A stretch of 64,000 nt of DNA from Aeromonas popoffii (GTDB lineage Bacteria; Pseudomonadota; Gammaproteobacteria; Enterobacterales; Aeromonadaceae): assembly GCF_000820025.1 (NCBI RefSeq), contig NZ_CDBI01000079.1, positions 62,001 through 126,000 of the forward strand, given 5' to 3'. Below are positions 22,011 to 31,627 of the stretch, one piece after another (position 1 is the first letter of the stretch; every line of letters begins with the position of its first letter). The notes under the pieces were generated by a model. It was not told where the DNA came from, searched no databases, and saw only the letters and a program-made list of their open reading frames with translations. The position numbers and the translations under genes were made by a program.

Positions 22011-22961
22011 ATGAGTCTTTTTCTGGATTTTGAACAGCCAATTGCCGAGTTGCAGGCGCAGATTGATGAACTCCGTCATGTGAGTGAGCACAACAGTGCT
22101 GTCGATCTCAATGAAGACATTCGCCGGCTGGAGAAGAAAAACGAAGAGCTGACCAAGAAGATCTTCGGTGATCTGGGTGCCTGGCAGGTATCCCAGATGG
22201 CGCGTCATCCCCAGCGCCCCTACACCTTTGACTATATCGAGCATATCTTCACCGATTTCGACGAGTTGGCTGGGGATCGCGCCTATGCCGATGACAAGGC
22301 TATCGTCGGCGGCATCGCCCGTCTCGACGGTGAGCCGGTGATGGTGATTGGTCACCAGAAGGGTCGCGAGACCAAAGAGAAGATCAAGCGCAACTTCGGC
22401 ATGCCGCGTCCGGAAGGATATCGCAAGGCCCTGCGCCTGATGGAGATGGCCGAGCGCTTCAAGATGCCGATCATCACCTTCATCGACACCCCGGGTGCTT
22501 ATCCCGGTGTGGGTGCCGAGGAACGTGGCCAGTCTGAAGCCATCGCCCACAACCTGAAAGTGATGGCCGGTCTGACTGTGCCTGTGGTCTGCACCGTGAT
22601 CGGTGAAGGCGGCTCGGGTGGTGCGCTGGCTATCGGCGTGGGGGATCGCGTCAACATGCTGCAATACTCCACCTACTCCGTTATCTCGCCGGAAGGGTGT
22701 GCCTCCATCTTGTGGAAGAGTGCCGACAAGGCACCGATCGCCGCGGATGCCATGGGCATCACGGCCCAGCGCCTGCAGGAACTGAAGCTCATCGACAGCA
22801 TAGTCGAGGAGCCCCTTGGCGGTGCCCACCGCAATGTGGAGCTGATGGCCAAGCGCCTGAAGGATCGCATCCAGCAGGATCTTAACGCGTTGCGCCCGCT
22901 CGAGACTGATGAGTTGCTGGAGCAGCGCTACCAGCGCCTGATGGGCTACGGCTACTGCTAA
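22011..22961 (+). CDS. accA: Acetyl-CoA carboxylase carboxyltransferase, alpha subunit
   Basis: With AccD forms the carboxyltransferase that makes malonyl-CoA for fatty-acid synthesis. 316 aa. [19 protein letters not shown] start, then [36 protein letters not shown] and [15 protein letters not shown], which form the oxyanion holes and CoA site. ATG 22011 has AGAGGA upstream, 16 bp after dnaE. Last gene of the long operon, closed by a strong terminator. Confidence 0.97.
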   Translation: MSLFLDFEQPIAELQAQIDELRHVSEHNSAVDLNEDIRRLEKKNEELTKKIFGDLGAWQVSQMARHPQRPYTFDYIEHIFTDFDELAGDRAYADDKAIVGGIARLDGEPVMVIGHQKGRETKEKIKRNFGMPRPEGYRKALRLMEMAERFKMPIITFIDTPGAYPGVGAEERGQSEAIAHNLKVMAGLTVPVVCTVIGEGGSGGALAIGVGDRVNMLQYSTYSVISPEGCASILWKSADKAPIAADAMGITAQRLQELKLIDSIVEEPLGGAHRNVELMAKRLKDRIQQDLNALRPLETDELLEQRYQRLMGYGYC

Positions 22962-22986
22962 GCACCGGCTTCATCCCGACCTGCCA

Positions 22987-23018
22987 GAAGGCCCCCGCAT
23001 TGCGGGGGCCTTCTTTTT
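22987..23018 (+). terminator. Strong intrinsic terminator after accA
   Basis: GAAGGCCCCCGC and GCGGGGGCCTTC form a perfect 12-bp stem with a 3-nt loop (ATT), followed by five T. It marks the end of the rpsB-accA superoperon. Confidence 0.95.
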
Positions 23019-23134
23019 GGGGCCGGGAGAAATGCTATTCATACGGATATCATTTGGCGCTATGTTTGCCGAACACCCCGGTGTCGGATCAACGAGCGGC
23101 GGATCGTGGCCAAAAAGTGGGCTCCCGCTCCCGG

Positions 23135-23149
23135 TGCCAGTCAGTTAAG
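23135..23149 (+). repeat. Solo IS4-type terminal repeat remnant
   Basis: TGCCAGTCAGTTAAG exactly matches bases 4-18 of the inverted repeat bounding the element at 50103-50307. No partner end is seen within 300 bp. CAGTCAG at 23139-23145 can pair with CTGACTG at 23152-23158, and T-runs follow, so the remnant may now act as a weak hairpin. Confidence 0.5.
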
Positions 23150-23237
23150 CCTGACTGACATTGTTTTTATTGGTTTTTTCACACTGCGCTTCCATGGTCT
23201 GGCTTCACGCAGCGGGGGTCAGTTCGCGCTCTTCTCT

Positions 23238-23285
23238 CTGTTAATACGAATAGCCTGCTGGCTGTTAATACGAATGGCCCGCTGG
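23238..23285 (+). repeat. Two tandem 24-bp units
   Basis: Unit 1 begins CTGTTAATACGAATAGCC and unit 2 CTGTTAATACGAATGGCC; both end GCTGG. They abut with no gap and differ at two positions. There is no obvious function. Confidence 0.8.
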
Positions 23286-23444
23286 TTTCTCCAGGTCTGC
23301 CACCCGTCTCGGGATATGCCAGGTGACACAGATGGCATGCAGCTCAACTCATGGACAAGGTAGACCGACGCCCTGTGAAAACTCAGTTGACTTGCCGTCT
23401 ATCCCCTCAAGCTCGCTGCCCTCTTCACCTGCGTGCGGCTCTGT

Positions 23445-24866
23445 CTAGCTGGCGCGACGGGCCAGCTGGACTCCCTGATGAGAACCGATCGGCTTGGCGT
23501 GATGCGGGTGAAGGGGTGTGCACGCCCGCTTGAGTCGACGCCACTCCTGCCAAAGCAGCCCGCACAGCGGCAGGGTCAGCAGCAAGACAGTGGTGGGCTG
23601 GGCCATCAGCACACCCTCGCGGCCCCACCAGAGCGGCAGCAGGAAGATCAGCGGCAGCAGCAGCAGTGTCTTGGCCGCCGAGATGATCAGCGCCTGCTTG
23701 GTGCGGGCCATGGACTGCAGCAACACTATGCCGAACATGATGATCCCCTCCAGCGGAATGGCGCTGAGGTTGAGGGTCAGGCTGCTGACGGCCGCAGCAA
23801 GCAGCTCGGCATCCTGATTGCCGATGTAGAGCATGGCCACTTGGCGCGGCAGCAGCTGGATCAGTAGCCAGACCGCCATGCCATAGGCAAGCGTGATCTT
23901 GAGCCCCATCTCCATCAGGAATTTCAGATCCCGATAGCGTTTGGCCCCCGTCGCCTGGCTGATGAGCGGTTGGATGCCGAAGGCCAGACCCTGCAGGATC
24001 ACGATGAACACGGCTTCTGTGTAACCGGCTACGGTGAAGCCGGCCAGATCCTTGATGGCGCCATACGCCATCAGCTGGCTGTTGTGTAGCAGCAGTAGCA
24101 GCCCCAGGTTGAACTGGGCTATCAGGCTTGGCAGGCCGGTGAACAGCAGGTTGGGCATGGCCGGGAGTATGGGCACCATGTGGCGCCATGAGAGGCGTAG
24201 CTTGGCATGGGAGGTAAAGAAGTAGCCCAGGCCGAGCAGGCTGACGATCCCCTCAGTGATGAGCGTTGCCTGGGCCGAGCCCACCAGCCCCAGTCCCAGC
24301 CGCCCGACCATGAGGTAGTTGAGTACGATGTTGAGGATGGCGCCACTGCTGACCAGGATCATGGCCAGCCTTGGCCTGCCGTCGTTACGCAGCAGGTAGG
24401 GTACCGCCAGGTTGCAGGCCAGTAGCAGGGTACCGCCACCGATCCAGCTGAGGTAGTCACTGGCCTGTTTCCAGGTGTCGGTACCTTGCTCAATCCCCAA
24501 TGCTTGCAGTATGTCGATGTGCCAATGGTACAGCAGCAAGGGCGCCAGGAGTCCGAGCAGCCCGAGCAGCCAAAACGCATTGACCAGCGCCTGTCGGGCC
24601 AGCCGGCTCTGCTTCGCCCCCTGATGCAGGGAGATGGCGGTGGCTGCCCCCATGCTGATCATGGCGGCGAGCCCGATCAGCACCATGATGACCGGATAGA
24701 CCAGGTTGATGCCGGCGAGGCCAGCGGCCCCCACATAGTGGCCGACGAAGATGCCATCGACCAGGTAGTAGGCACCTGAGACCAGCATGGCCATGACGGA
24801 GGGGAGGGCATAGCCCCAGAAACGGCGAGTCATTGCCCGTTGGCGCAACAGTAAGTAGGCAGACAT
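23445..24866 (-). CDS. MATE family efflux transporter
   Basis: Multidrug and toxic-compound extrusion transporter of the inner membrane, expected to export cationic compounds with Na+ or H+ influx. 473 aa with twelve hydrophobic segments in two similar halves: the first opens FWGYALPSVMAMLVSGAYYLVDGIFVG-like, the second opens MPNLLFTGLPSLIAQFN. The conserved block GIQPLISQATGAKRYRD occurs mid-second half. The gene follows a LysR regulator on the same strand with 107 bp between them. Substrate cannot be told from sequence. Confidence 0.88.
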   Translation of the reverse strand: MSAYLLLRQRAMTRRFWGYALPSVMAMLVSGAYYLVDGIFVGHYVGAAGLAGINLVYPVIMVLIGLAAMISMGAATAISLHQGAKQSRLARQALVNAFWLLGLLGLLAPLLLYHWHIDILQALGIEQGTDTWKQASDYLSWIGGGTLLLACNLAVPYLLRNDGRPRLAMILVSSGAILNIVLNYLMVGRLGLGLVGSAQATLITEGIVSLLGLGYFFTSHAKLRLSWRHMVPILPAMPNLLFTGLPSLIAQFNLGLLLLLHNSQLMAYGAIKDLAGFTVAGYTEAVFIVILQGLAFGIQPLISQATGAKRYRDLKFLMEMGLKITLAYGMAVWLLIQLLPRQVAMLYIGNQDAELLAAAVSSLTLNLSAIPLEGIIMFGIVLLQSMARTKQALIISAAKTLLLLPLIFLLPLWWGREGVLMAQPTTVLLLTLPLCGLLWQEWRRLKRACTPLHPHHAKPIGSHQGVQLARRAS

Positions 24867-24973
24867 ATCTGTTCTCTTGGGGGAGTTCGATGATCGAGCA
24901 GACAGTCTAGATTAATATGTTTTTGTTGATAATCCGGTTTGTATTTGATGGATTAATGAATTTATCTCAGTAA

Positions 24974-25882
24974 TCATCGGGTTTGATAGTGTGCCTTGAG
25001 CATGTCTATCAGGGCGCGCAGGCCGCTGCCCAGCTGATGTCGGCTGGGATAAAAGAGTGAAAATCCCACGAAGGTGGGGCACCACTGCTCCAGCACGCTC
25101 ACCAGTTTTCTCTGTGCCAGCTGCTTGCTCACCTCCTCCTCCAGACAATACGCCAATCCCAGCCCAGCCTCTGCCGCCCCCAGATAGAGAGCCGGCGTGC
25201 TGGTGGTCAGTGGCCCGGTCACCTCTATCTCCAGCAGGGCACCCTCTTCCCCGGCAAACGCCCAGCGGTAGTGATGAGATGGCGTCAGCCGGTAGCCTAT
25301 GCAGGCATGGCGTGACAGCTCGCGGGGATGTTGCGGCGTGCCGCGCTCGGCCAGATAGGCGGGTGACCCCACCACCAGATAGCGTTGGGGAGGCCCGAGC
25401 GGCACACCTATCATCTCCTTGGGCAGCAGATCACCATAGAAGATGGCGGCATCATAGCCATCCTCGATGAGACGCGGCATCAGCTCCTGCTCCACCACTT
25501 CCACCTGTATGCGCGGGTAGCGCACCATGTAGTCGAGCAGCACGGGAGCCAGCAGCTCATCGATGGCGCCCCGCGGCGCACTGATCTTCAGCCGTCCCAC
25601 CGGCTCGCCGCTGTGGTGAGCCAGTTCTTCGAGTGCGCTCTGCAGGTGGTTTAGCGTGGGCAGCAACTGTTCGAGCAGGTGCTGGCCCGCATCGGTCGGC
25701 ACCACGGCGCGGGTGCTGCGATTGAGCAACCTGACACCCAACCGGGTCTCTAGCCCTTTCAGGCTGTGGCTCAGGGCGGAAGCCGACACCCCGAGCTCAA
25801 GGGCGGCTTTGCTGAAACTCTGGTGACGGGCGACGGCGGCAAAGACTGCCAGTTCGGCGAGGTCGGTACGGGTGATGGCCAT
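24974..25882 (-). CDS. LysR family transcriptional regulator
   Basis: 302 aa from ATG 25882 (MAITRTDLAELAVFAAVARH); longer in-frame starts add an unlikely Cys-rich extension. An N-terminal winged HTH (FSKAALELGVSASALSHSLK, about 24-43) is followed by GVRLLNRSTRAVVPTDAG and a type 2 periplasmic-binding-like effector domain. It is of the CrgA/DmlR-like branch, which keeps LNRSTR. Same strand as, and 107 bp upstream of, the MATE gene, so it may regulate that pump. A divergent 500-bp region separates it from sdaC. Confidence 0.88.
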   Translation of the reverse strand: MAITRTDLAELAVFAAVARHQSFSKAALELGVSASALSHSLKGLETRLGVRLLNRSTRAVVPTDAGQHLLEQLLPTLNHLQSALEELAHHSGEPVGRLKISAPRGAIDELLAPVLLDYMVRYPRIQVEVVEQELMPRLIEDGYDAAIFYGDLLPKEMIGVPLGPPQRYLVVGSPAYLAERGTPQHPRELSRHACIGYRLTPSHHYRWAFAGEEGALLEIEVTGPLTTSTPALYLGAAEAGLGLAYCLEEEVSKQLAQRKLVSVLEQWCPTFVGFSLFYPSRHQLGSGLRALIDMLKAHYQTR

Positions 25883-26386
25883 ATTAATGCAATGGGGAAA
25901 TGTTGAGGAACAGGGTACGTCAGGGCACTTCAGCGCACAACCGGAGCAATAAACAGACACATGTAATCAGTTTGTTGTACCTCAAAGGGTGTAGATACGG
26001 GTGAAACTACCTGTGATTGTTAACGGTTGTTCACAAGATTGGGCTGATAACGTGATCTCGGACGTCAGAAAGGCGATTCTAATCAAACTTTGGTTGATTA
26101 ATTCAAAAAAACACTGTGATCGCTAAGGGGATTTAATTAGAGTCAGCGCATCAGAACAAAGGTGCGTTAATGAGTTGTAATGGTTGACGCGCTTGCGGCC
26201 CCCGGGCTGATGACCCACAGATCTGTTTGTTGCAGTTTGGTTGTTACATGGAGTGGCGAGCAAGTTGCCGAGTCGGCGGGATAAGAATAACAGGGATGGA
26301 CTGCAGGAGTTCCAGGGAAATGGGACAGGGCATTGCGCCCGGTTGACTAGATTTTTTCTATTTTCCTTGATGACAGGAACACCCCT
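25883..26386. promoter_or_regulatory. Divergent control region between LysR gene and sdaC
   Basis: 504 bp without a supportable gene. The 25960-26160 part is AT-rich. An imperfect palindrome, AATCAA-7-TTGATT (26081-26086 and 26094-26099), looks like an operator. TGTGATTGTTAACGG (26010-26024) and TGTGATCGC (26115-26123) contain TGTGA half sites but no correctly spaced partner for CRP. sdaC probably has a long leader. No -10/-35 pair could be fixed. Confidence 0.4.
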
Positions 26387-27682
26387 ATGTCTGACATGAA
26401 CATTGCAGTTGAAGGCAACTTAGCCAGTAATGCGTCTTCCCGTGGCATCAACAAGGCCGACTTGGTCTGGATGCTGGGCCTGTACGGTACCGCCATCGGT
26501 GCCGGTGTGCTCTTCCTGCCAATCAACGCCGGTGTCGGTGGTCTGTGGCCGCTGGTGGCCATGTTGATCCTGGCCCTGCCGCTGACTTTCTTCGCTCACC
26601 GTGGTCTGGCCCGCTTCGTGCTGTCCGGCTCTACCCGTGATGGCGACATCACTGAAGTAGTAGAAGAGCACTTCGGCAAGACGGCAGGCAAGTTCATCAC
26701 CCTGCTCTACTTCTTTGCCATCTACCCGATCGTACTGATGTACTCGGTCGCCATCACCAATACCGTCGAGAGCGTGATTGTTCACCAGCTGGGCATGTCT
26801 GCACCTCCCCGTGCCATCCTGTCACTGGCGCTGATCCTCGGTCTGATGGCGGTTGTTCGTCTGGGCGGTCAGGTTATCGTCAAAGCGATGAGCGTGCTGG
26901 TATTCCCGTTCGTGATCACCCTGATGGGCCTGGCGTTTTACCTGATCCCGCACTGGAACGGTACCATCATCACTGAAGCACCAGCGCTGGCTGACGCTTT
27001 CAACGGCGACTTCCTCAAGACCCTGTGGTTGGCTATCCCGGTCATGGTGTTCTCCTTCAACCACTCTCCGATCATCTCCTCCTTCGCGGTGGACAACAAA
27101 GGTCGCTACGGTGAAGGTGCCGAGAAGAAGTGCAGCAACATCCTGCTGGGCGCCCACGTCATGATGGTGATGACCGTTATGTTCTTCGTATTCAGCTGCG
27201 TACTGAGCCTCTCTCCGGCTGACCTGGCTGCTGCCAAAGAGCAGAACATCTCCATCCTGTCCTATCTGGCCAACCACTTCGACAACCCGGTTATCGCCAC
27301 TGTGGCTCCGTTGATTGCCATGGTTGCCATCAGCAAATCCTTCCTGGGTCACTACCTGGGAGCGCAAGAAGGCATGAACGGCCTGATGGCCAAAGCGCTG
27401 CGCGAGAAGGGCAAGAACGTTGACACCAAGCAGCTGAACAAAGTGACTGCGGTGTTCATGATCCTGACCACTTGGGCCATCGCCACCATCAACCCGAGCA
27501 TCCTCGGCATGATCGAAGACCTGGGCGGCCCCATCATCGCGATGCTGCTGTTCCTGATGCCGATGTACGCCATCTCCAAGGTGCCGGCCATGCGCAAATA
27601 CGCTGGCAACATCAGCAACGGCTTCGTGACCCTGATTGGCCTGATCGCCATGTCCGGTATCATCTATAAGCTGATTGCCTGA
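26387..27682 (+). CDS. sdaC: Serine/H+ symporter SdaC
   Basis: Inner-membrane L-serine importer of the hydroxy and aromatic amino-acid permease family. 431 aa with eleven membrane segments; E. coli SdaC has 429. The stretches [49 protein letters not shown] and [18 protein letters not shown] match SdaC nearly residue for residue, closer than TdcC or YhaO. Start ATG 26387 with AGGA 8 nt upstream; ATG 26396 is an alternative. It stands alone, followed by a terminator, with no serine deaminase gene nearby. Confidence 0.92.
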   Translation: MSDMNIAVEGNLASNASSRGINKADLVWMLGLYGTAIGAGVLFLPINAGVGGLWPLVAMLILALPLTFFAHRGLARFVLSGSTRDGDITEVVEEHFGKTAGKFITLLYFFAIYPIVLMYSVAITNTVESVIVHQLGMSAPPRAILSLALILGLMAVVRLGGQVIVKAMSVLVFPFVITLMGLAFYLIPHWNGTIITEAPALADAFNGDFLKTLWLAIPVMVFSFNHSPIISSFAVDNKGRYGEGAEKKCSNILLGAHVMMVMTVMFFVFSCVLSLSPADLAAAKEQNISILSYLANHFDNPVIATVAPLIAMVAISKSFLGHYLGAQEGMNGLMAKALREKGKNVDTKQLNKVTAVFMILTTWAIATINPSILGMIEDLGGPIIAMLLFLMPMYAISKVPAMRKYAGNISNGFVTLIGLIAMSGIIYKLIA

Positions 27683-27710
27683 TAACACCAGTTACGCTGT
27701 TGAATGAAGA

Positions 27711-27738
27711 AGCTGCCTCGCAAGAGGCGGCTTTTTTT
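27711..27738 (+). terminator. Intrinsic terminator after sdaC
   Basis: AGCTGCCTC pairs with GAGGCGGCT (one T-G wobble) around loop GCAA, followed by seven T. Confidence 0.9.
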
Positions 27739-27820
27739 GTTTGATCAACGGATAGCCCTTAACAAGCAAGGGGCTGCGGCCTAACATGGCGTGATGTTTT
27801 TCCAGTCAGGGCAAAAGGAT

Positions 27821-29101
27821 ATGTCTGCGTTGAAAAAAGAGCTGGGGCTCTGGCAGGGGATGGGGTTGCTCGCCACCTCACTGCTGGGTACCGGGATCTT
27901 CGTGGTGCCAGCGACTGCGGCGTCGCTGGCGGGGGGCGCTTCGCTATGGGCCTGGGTGTTGCTCATCGTGCTGGTACTGCCCATCGCCTTCACCTTCGCC
28001 CGACTGGGGCGCCGCTACCCCCATGCGGGTGGGGCGCCGCACCTCATCGGGCTCGCCTTTGGCAACGGCGCCGAGCGCTTCTCCGCCTTTCTGTTTCTGG
28101 CTGTGCTGCCGGTGGGCTTGCCTGCGGCCCTCACTATCGCCGCTGGCTTCTGGCACGCGCTGTTTGATCTGGGGGAGTGGACCCTGTGGGCCATCCAGCT
28201 GCTGACCCTGCTCGGGGTATTCCTGCTCGGGCTGCGGGGGGCGCGCTCCTCCGGCAACCTGCAGTTGTTGATTGCCCTGGCCATATTGGGGCTGACCCTG
28301 CTCATCTGGTTCAAGGGGGATCTCAGCTGGCGTGACGCAGCGCAGCCACTGCCGACGGCAGCTGAGTGGCCCGCCATGGGCACGGCGCTGGCGCTGATGT
28401 TCTGGTGCTTCGTGGGGCTGGAAGCCTTCGCCCACATGGGGGAGGAGTTCAAGCGGCCGGAGCGGGACTATCCGCTGGCCCTGCTCGGCGGCGTCTTGCT
28501 GGCGGGGCTGATTTACTGGGTGCACTCGCTGGTGGTGCTCAAATATGGCCTCTATGGCGACGAGGCGACCAATGCCACCGCCATTCCGGCCCTGCTCTCC
28601 TTGCTGTTCGGCCCCACCGCCAAGTGGCTGGTGGCCATCCTTGGATACCTCTCCTGCTTTGCCAGCATCAACATCTACCTGCAGGGATTTGCGCGCCTTA
28701 TCTGGAGCATGGCGCGGGAAGGCAAGCTGCCGGTCTCCCTCTCTCGCCTCTCGGCCAGGGGGGCGCCGCTCAACGCCCTGTGCTGGGTGCTCGCCATCTG
28801 CTTCGTCTCCATCACCTTGATCCTCTGGTTGCGACTGCCGCTTGATGAGCTGATCCGCTACGCCAACGGCAACTTTGTGCTGGTCTATCTGCTCTGCATG
28901 GCGGCGGGTTGGCGCTTGCTCGGTGGCATGGGCAAGGGGCTGGCGGCCTTGAGTGTGCTGCTCTGCCTCGCTGTGCTGGTAGCGCTCGCCTCCCAGGTGC
29001 TTTATGCGGCGCTGCTCAGCGCGGGTTACGGTGTGTTTTCCCTGTGGCGGCGCAGACGTCGCCGCGCTCTGGCTACCGACAACATCTGCGCCATCAAGTA
29101 A
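27821..29101 (+). CDS. yjeH: YjeH-like amino-acid exporter (APC family)
   Basis: Inner-membrane amino-acid/polyamine/organocation permease; E. coli YjeH exports methionine and branched-chain amino acids. 426 aa from ATG 27821 (MSALKKELGLWQGMGLLATS), which matches the YjeH start; the RBS AAAAGGA is rather close. LLGTGIFVVPA (helix 1 break), GLPAALTIAAGFWHA, MFWCFVGLEAFAHMGEEFK and LGYLSCFASINIYLQGFARL correspond to E. coli. About twelve helices, then an Arg-rich tail (RRRRRRA). Monocistronic, with a terminator on each side. Confidence 0.88.
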   Translation: MSALKKELGLWQGMGLLATSLLGTGIFVVPATAASLAGGASLWAWVLLIVLVLPIAFTFARLGRRYPHAGGAPHLIGLAFGNGAERFSAFLFLAVLPVGLPAALTIAAGFWHALFDLGEWTLWAIQLLTLLGVFLLGLRGARSSGNLQLLIALAILGLTLLIWFKGDLSWRDAAQPLPTAAEWPAMGTALALMFWCFVGLEAFAHMGEEFKRPERDYPLALLGGVLLAGLIYWVHSLVVLKYGLYGDEATNATAIPALLSLLFGPTAKWLVAILGYLSCFASINIYLQGFARLIWSMAREGKLPVSLSRLSARGAPLNALCWVLAICFVSITLILWLRLPLDELIRYANGNFVLVYLLCMAAGWRLLGGMGKGLAALSVLLCLAVLVALASQVLYAALLSAGYGVFSLWRRRRRRALATDNICAIK

Positions 29102-29111
29102 CCGACCCGAT

Positions 29112-29136
29112 AAAAAGCCCCAGTGCGGGGCTTTTT
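29112..29136. terminator. Bidirectional terminator between yjeH and the acetyltransferase
   Basis: AAAAAGCCCC and GGGGCTTTTT (29112-29121, 29127-29136) with loop AGTGC. T-runs at the ends on both strands serve the convergent genes. Confidence 0.93.
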
Positions 29137-29160
29137 GCTGGCTATCAGATGCGGTGGTGC

Positions 29161-29697
29161 TCAAGCGTTTGGCAGGTCGCTGCGTAGCAGGGCGTAGTGC
29201 CGCAGGGAGATAAACTGCTCCCCCTTCCGCTCGCATTCCCGAGCCGTCCCTTCGTAGCGAAAGCCGGCCCGCTCGAGCAGGCGGGCAGAGGGGAAGTTTG
29301 GCTCCTCCACCACCGCCAGCAAGCGGTGCAGCTCGGTGGTGTGGTAGATGAGGTCCAGAAACTGCCGCAATGCCGTCTGCATGATCCCCTGGCCCCAGTG
29401 CTCGGGATAGAGCCAGTAGCCGAGTTCGGCCCGCTTGTGCAGCGGGTCGGCATCGTTGTAGCCGATGGCCCCCAGGGGGACGCCGTTTCGCTGGCAGCGG
29501 ATCAGGAACCAGGCCCCGCTCTGGCACTGCGCTATCTCGGCGTACCAGCGCATCTGGGCCTGGCATGCCTCCATGCTGTCATAGCTGATACCGTAATAGG
29601 CGATGACCCTGGGATCTGACAGTGCGCGGTAGATGTGGGGCAAGTCGGCCTCCGTGACGGGGTCGAGCCTGATATCGGGTTGTGGTGGTGAAGACAT
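29161..29697 (-). CDS. GNAT family N-acetyltransferase (RimJ/RimL type)
   Basis: 178 aa from the second of two adjacent ATGs (29697), which has AGGAG at 6-nt spacing. RimJ/RimL-like acetyl-CoA fold: IRLDPVTEADLPHIYRALSD, GYWLYPEHWGQGIMQTALRQ (the acetyl-CoA pyrophosphate loop, Q-x-x-G-x-G/M) and NFPSARLLERAGFRYEGTARE near the end. It may acetylate ribosomal protein N-termini, small amines or antibiotics; the sequence does not decide. Convergent with yjeH and transcribed after the ABC-F gene, 81 bp apart. Confidence 0.85.
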   Translation of the reverse strand: MSSPPQPDIRLDPVTEADLPHIYRALSDPRVIAYYGISYDSMEACQAQMRWYAEIAQCQSGAWFLIRCQRNGVPLGAIGYNDADPLHKRAELGYWLYPEHWGQGIMQTALRQFLDLIYHTTELHRLLAVVEEPNFPSARLLERAGFRYEGTARECERKGEQFISLRHYALLRSDLPNA

Positions 29698-29778
29698 CAT
29701 GTGCTCCTTGCGGCCAGCCGTGGCTGGCCGCGTGAGTTGGGTAAAAGGGCGGGATAACAGCGCGGATCACGGCTGGGC

Positions 29779-31512
29779 TCACGGTTCGGAAAGACCCAGC
29801 AAACCGGCAAGCCTTTCCAGCTCATCGCGCCACTCTTGCTGCAGTCGCAGGGTTTGATGTTTGGGCTTGCGGGCGAGATCGGCGGCAAGCAGGGCATCCA
29901 GCTCGTACCAGCGTGCCAGCAGCGCCTCATCATCGTGTTCCGGCATGGGATCTTCCCTCCCGGCGTCATTGGCCTGGGCGTCGGCGGCGGGCCGATCGGG
30001 CGCATCGCCGAGCAGCTCGGCATAGGCCTGCTCGGCGCTGTGGGCCTCGTGGATCCGACCCTCCCTGATCACCCAGAAGCGGTTGCAGCTGCGCTCGATC
30101 AGATCCCGGTCGTGGGAGACAAGCAGCACGCCGCCAGCAAAGCCGGTTAGCGCCTCGGCCAGCTCCTCCTTTCCTGCCAGATCCAGATGGTTGGTGGGTT
30201 CATCGAGCCAGAGCAGATGGTGACTCGCCAGTGACAGGGCGAGGAACAGCAGTCTGGCTCGCTCGCCCCCGCTCAGGGTCGCGACTCGCTGACCGTGACG
30301 GGAGTAGGGGAAGCCCGCACGGATCAGGGCCTGGCGCAGCGTCACCTCCGGCAATGGTGCCAGTGGATAGAGGGCATCGGTCAGGGTGGCGTCGCCGTCC
30401 AGCTGCTGCAGGGACTGATCGTAATAGGCGATGCTGGCGCCAGGGTGGCGATACCAGCCCTCGGCCGGTTGTTGAGCGCACACCTCGCCCCAGCACTGAC
30501 GCAGCAGGGAAGACTTGCCCGTGCCGTTGGCACCGAGCAGGGCGACCCTATCGCCAGCACGCAGCCAGAGATCCTCGGCTCGCAGCAGCGGCGGCAAGCC
30601 GGGGGCGGGGTGCACGTCGAGGTCTTCCAGCCGAAGCAGGGCATCGGCGGGCAGTGCCTGCCCGCGCAGTTCGAGGCGCCAGGGTGCGTCCGCTCCGACC
30701 ACGCTCTGCTCCTCCTGCAGCCTGGCTACCCGTTTCTCCATGGACTTGGCCTGGCGCACCAGCTTCTCGTTGTCATGCTCCCGCCCCCAGATGGCGAGGC
30801 GTTTGCTGCTGGCGCTCAGGCGGTCGATCTCTTTTTGCTCGTCGGCCCGGCGCAGGCGGGTTTGCTCATCCTCTTCGGCCAGGGCCGCCCTGGCCTGGCT
30901 GCAGGGCAGGGCGAAGCGATGAAGCCGCCGATCCCGCAGGATCAGGGTCTCGCGGGTTACCCGATCGAGCAGGCGACCATCGTGGGACACTAATACGAAG
31001 GCGCCACGCCACGCCAGCAGGAAGCGCTCGAGCCAGAGCAGGGCGGGCAGATCCAGGTGGTTGCTGGGTTCGTCCAGCAGTAACAGGTTGGGTTGGTGCA
31101 GCAGAGCGCGGCCTATCTGCAAGCGGGTGTGCTGACCGCCGCTCAGCGCGCTGACCGGAAGGTCGGCCTGCTCGGTCAGTTGCAGTTCGGTCAGCATCTT
31201 GTCTACCTGCCACGCTTGGTCAGCCTCGTTGGCCAGTGCATCGAGCAGCACGGCGCGGGTGCTGAGTGCTTGCAGTTGCGCGGGCAGATGCTGGGCCACA
31301 AATTCACAGCGGCAGGGGCTAGCCTTGTGGATGCGTCCCTCATGGGGCTGGCGCTGACCAGCCAGCAGGGCGAGCAGTGTGCTCTTGCCACAGCCGTTGG
31401 CGCCTATGAGGCCAATGCGATCACCGCTGCGGATGCTGAGGTCGAGGTTGTCAAATAACGGAAGGTGCCCCGCACTCATTTGCAGGGAATGGGTACTCAT
31501 CAGGGTTGTCAT
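29779..31512 (-). CDS. ABC-F family ATPase
   Basis: Soluble twin-ATPase of the ABC-F class that acts on ribosomes (translation factors or antibiotic target protection). 577 aa. Two Walker A motifs (GANGCGKSTLL near 39, GANGTGKSSLL in the second half), signatures ALSGGQHTRLQIG and TLSGGERARLLFL, and Walker B LLLLDEPSNHLD and LLWLDEPTNHLD. There are no membrane segments. The linker is charged and an unusual acidic tail follows. It does not match EttA, Uup, YheS or YbiT closely in what I can recall. The upstream leader ORF and hairpins suggest antibiotic-inducible control. Confidence 0.88.
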   Translation of the reverse strand: MTTLMSTHSLQMSAGHLPLFDNLDLSIRSGDRIGLIGANGCGKSTLLALLAGQRQPHEGRIHKASPCRCEFVAQHLPAQLQALSTRAVLLDALANEADQAWQVDKMLTELQLTEQADLPVSALSGGQHTRLQIGRALLHQPNLLLLDEPSNHLDLPALLWLERFLLAWRGAFVLVSHDGRLLDRVTRETLILRDRRLHRFALPCSQARAALAEEDEQTRLRRADEQKEIDRLSASSKRLAIWGREHDNEKLVRQAKSMEKRVARLQEEQSVVGADAPWRLELRGQALPADALLRLEDLDVHPAPGLPPLLRAEDLWLRAGDRVALLGANGTGKSSLLRQCWGEVCAQQPAEGWYRHPGASIAYYDQSLQQLDGDATLTDALYPLAPLPEVTLRQALIRAGFPYSRHGQRVATLSGGERARLLFLALSLASHHLLWLDEPTNHLDLAGKEELAEALTGFAGGVLLVSHDRDLIERSCNRFWVIREGRIHEAHSAEQAYAELLGDAPDRPAADAQANDAGREDPMPEHDDEALLARWYELDALLAADLARKPKHQTLRLQQEWRDELERLAGLLGLSEP

Positions 31513-31627
31513 GCTCTTGCTCTCTTAAATTCCGGGATCGAAGATCCCTGTCATCAGGAGCGCTGGCGACAACGGCAGAGTCGAGAAAGGTCTCGGTTTG
31601 GAAGGGAGTCGGCTTTGCTCGAACCCG
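31513..31627 (-). promoter_or_regulatory. Leader hairpins before the ABC-F gene
   Basis: Between the leader ORF stop and the ABC-F start (minus strand) TCGAG-c-AAAG can pair with CTTTCTCGA. A second stem, GGGATC-TTC-GATCCC (31534-31548), lies just before the start codon. The second is followed by GGAATTTAAGAG, a poor terminator tail, so control by masking the ribosome-binding site is as likely as transcription attenuation. Confidence 0.45.

Larger units (their letters stand above)
23019..23444. other. Intergenic region with a degenerate IS end and a 24-bp tandem repeat
   Basis: No gene is supported in this 426-bp gap between accA and the convergent MATE gene. It contains TGCCAGTCAGTTAAG at 23135-23149, identical to 15 of the 18 terminal bases of the miniature element at 50103, immediately followed by an inverted CTGACTG and a T-rich run. 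It also holds two adjacent 24-bp units (23238-23261, 23262-23285) differing at two positions. Low coding signal suggests the debris of an old insertion. Confidence 0.6.

Noticed and set aside
23106-23363. 85-codon open frame starting GTG in the gap after accA
   Set aside because: It runs through the IS-end remnant and the 24-bp tandem repeat, has no ribosome-binding site or recognisable protein, and its composition is unlike its neighbours.
26010-26040. CRP site suggested by TGTGA and TCACA before sdaC
   Set aside because: The two half sites are separated by 14 bases instead of 6, so they do not form a CRP dyad.
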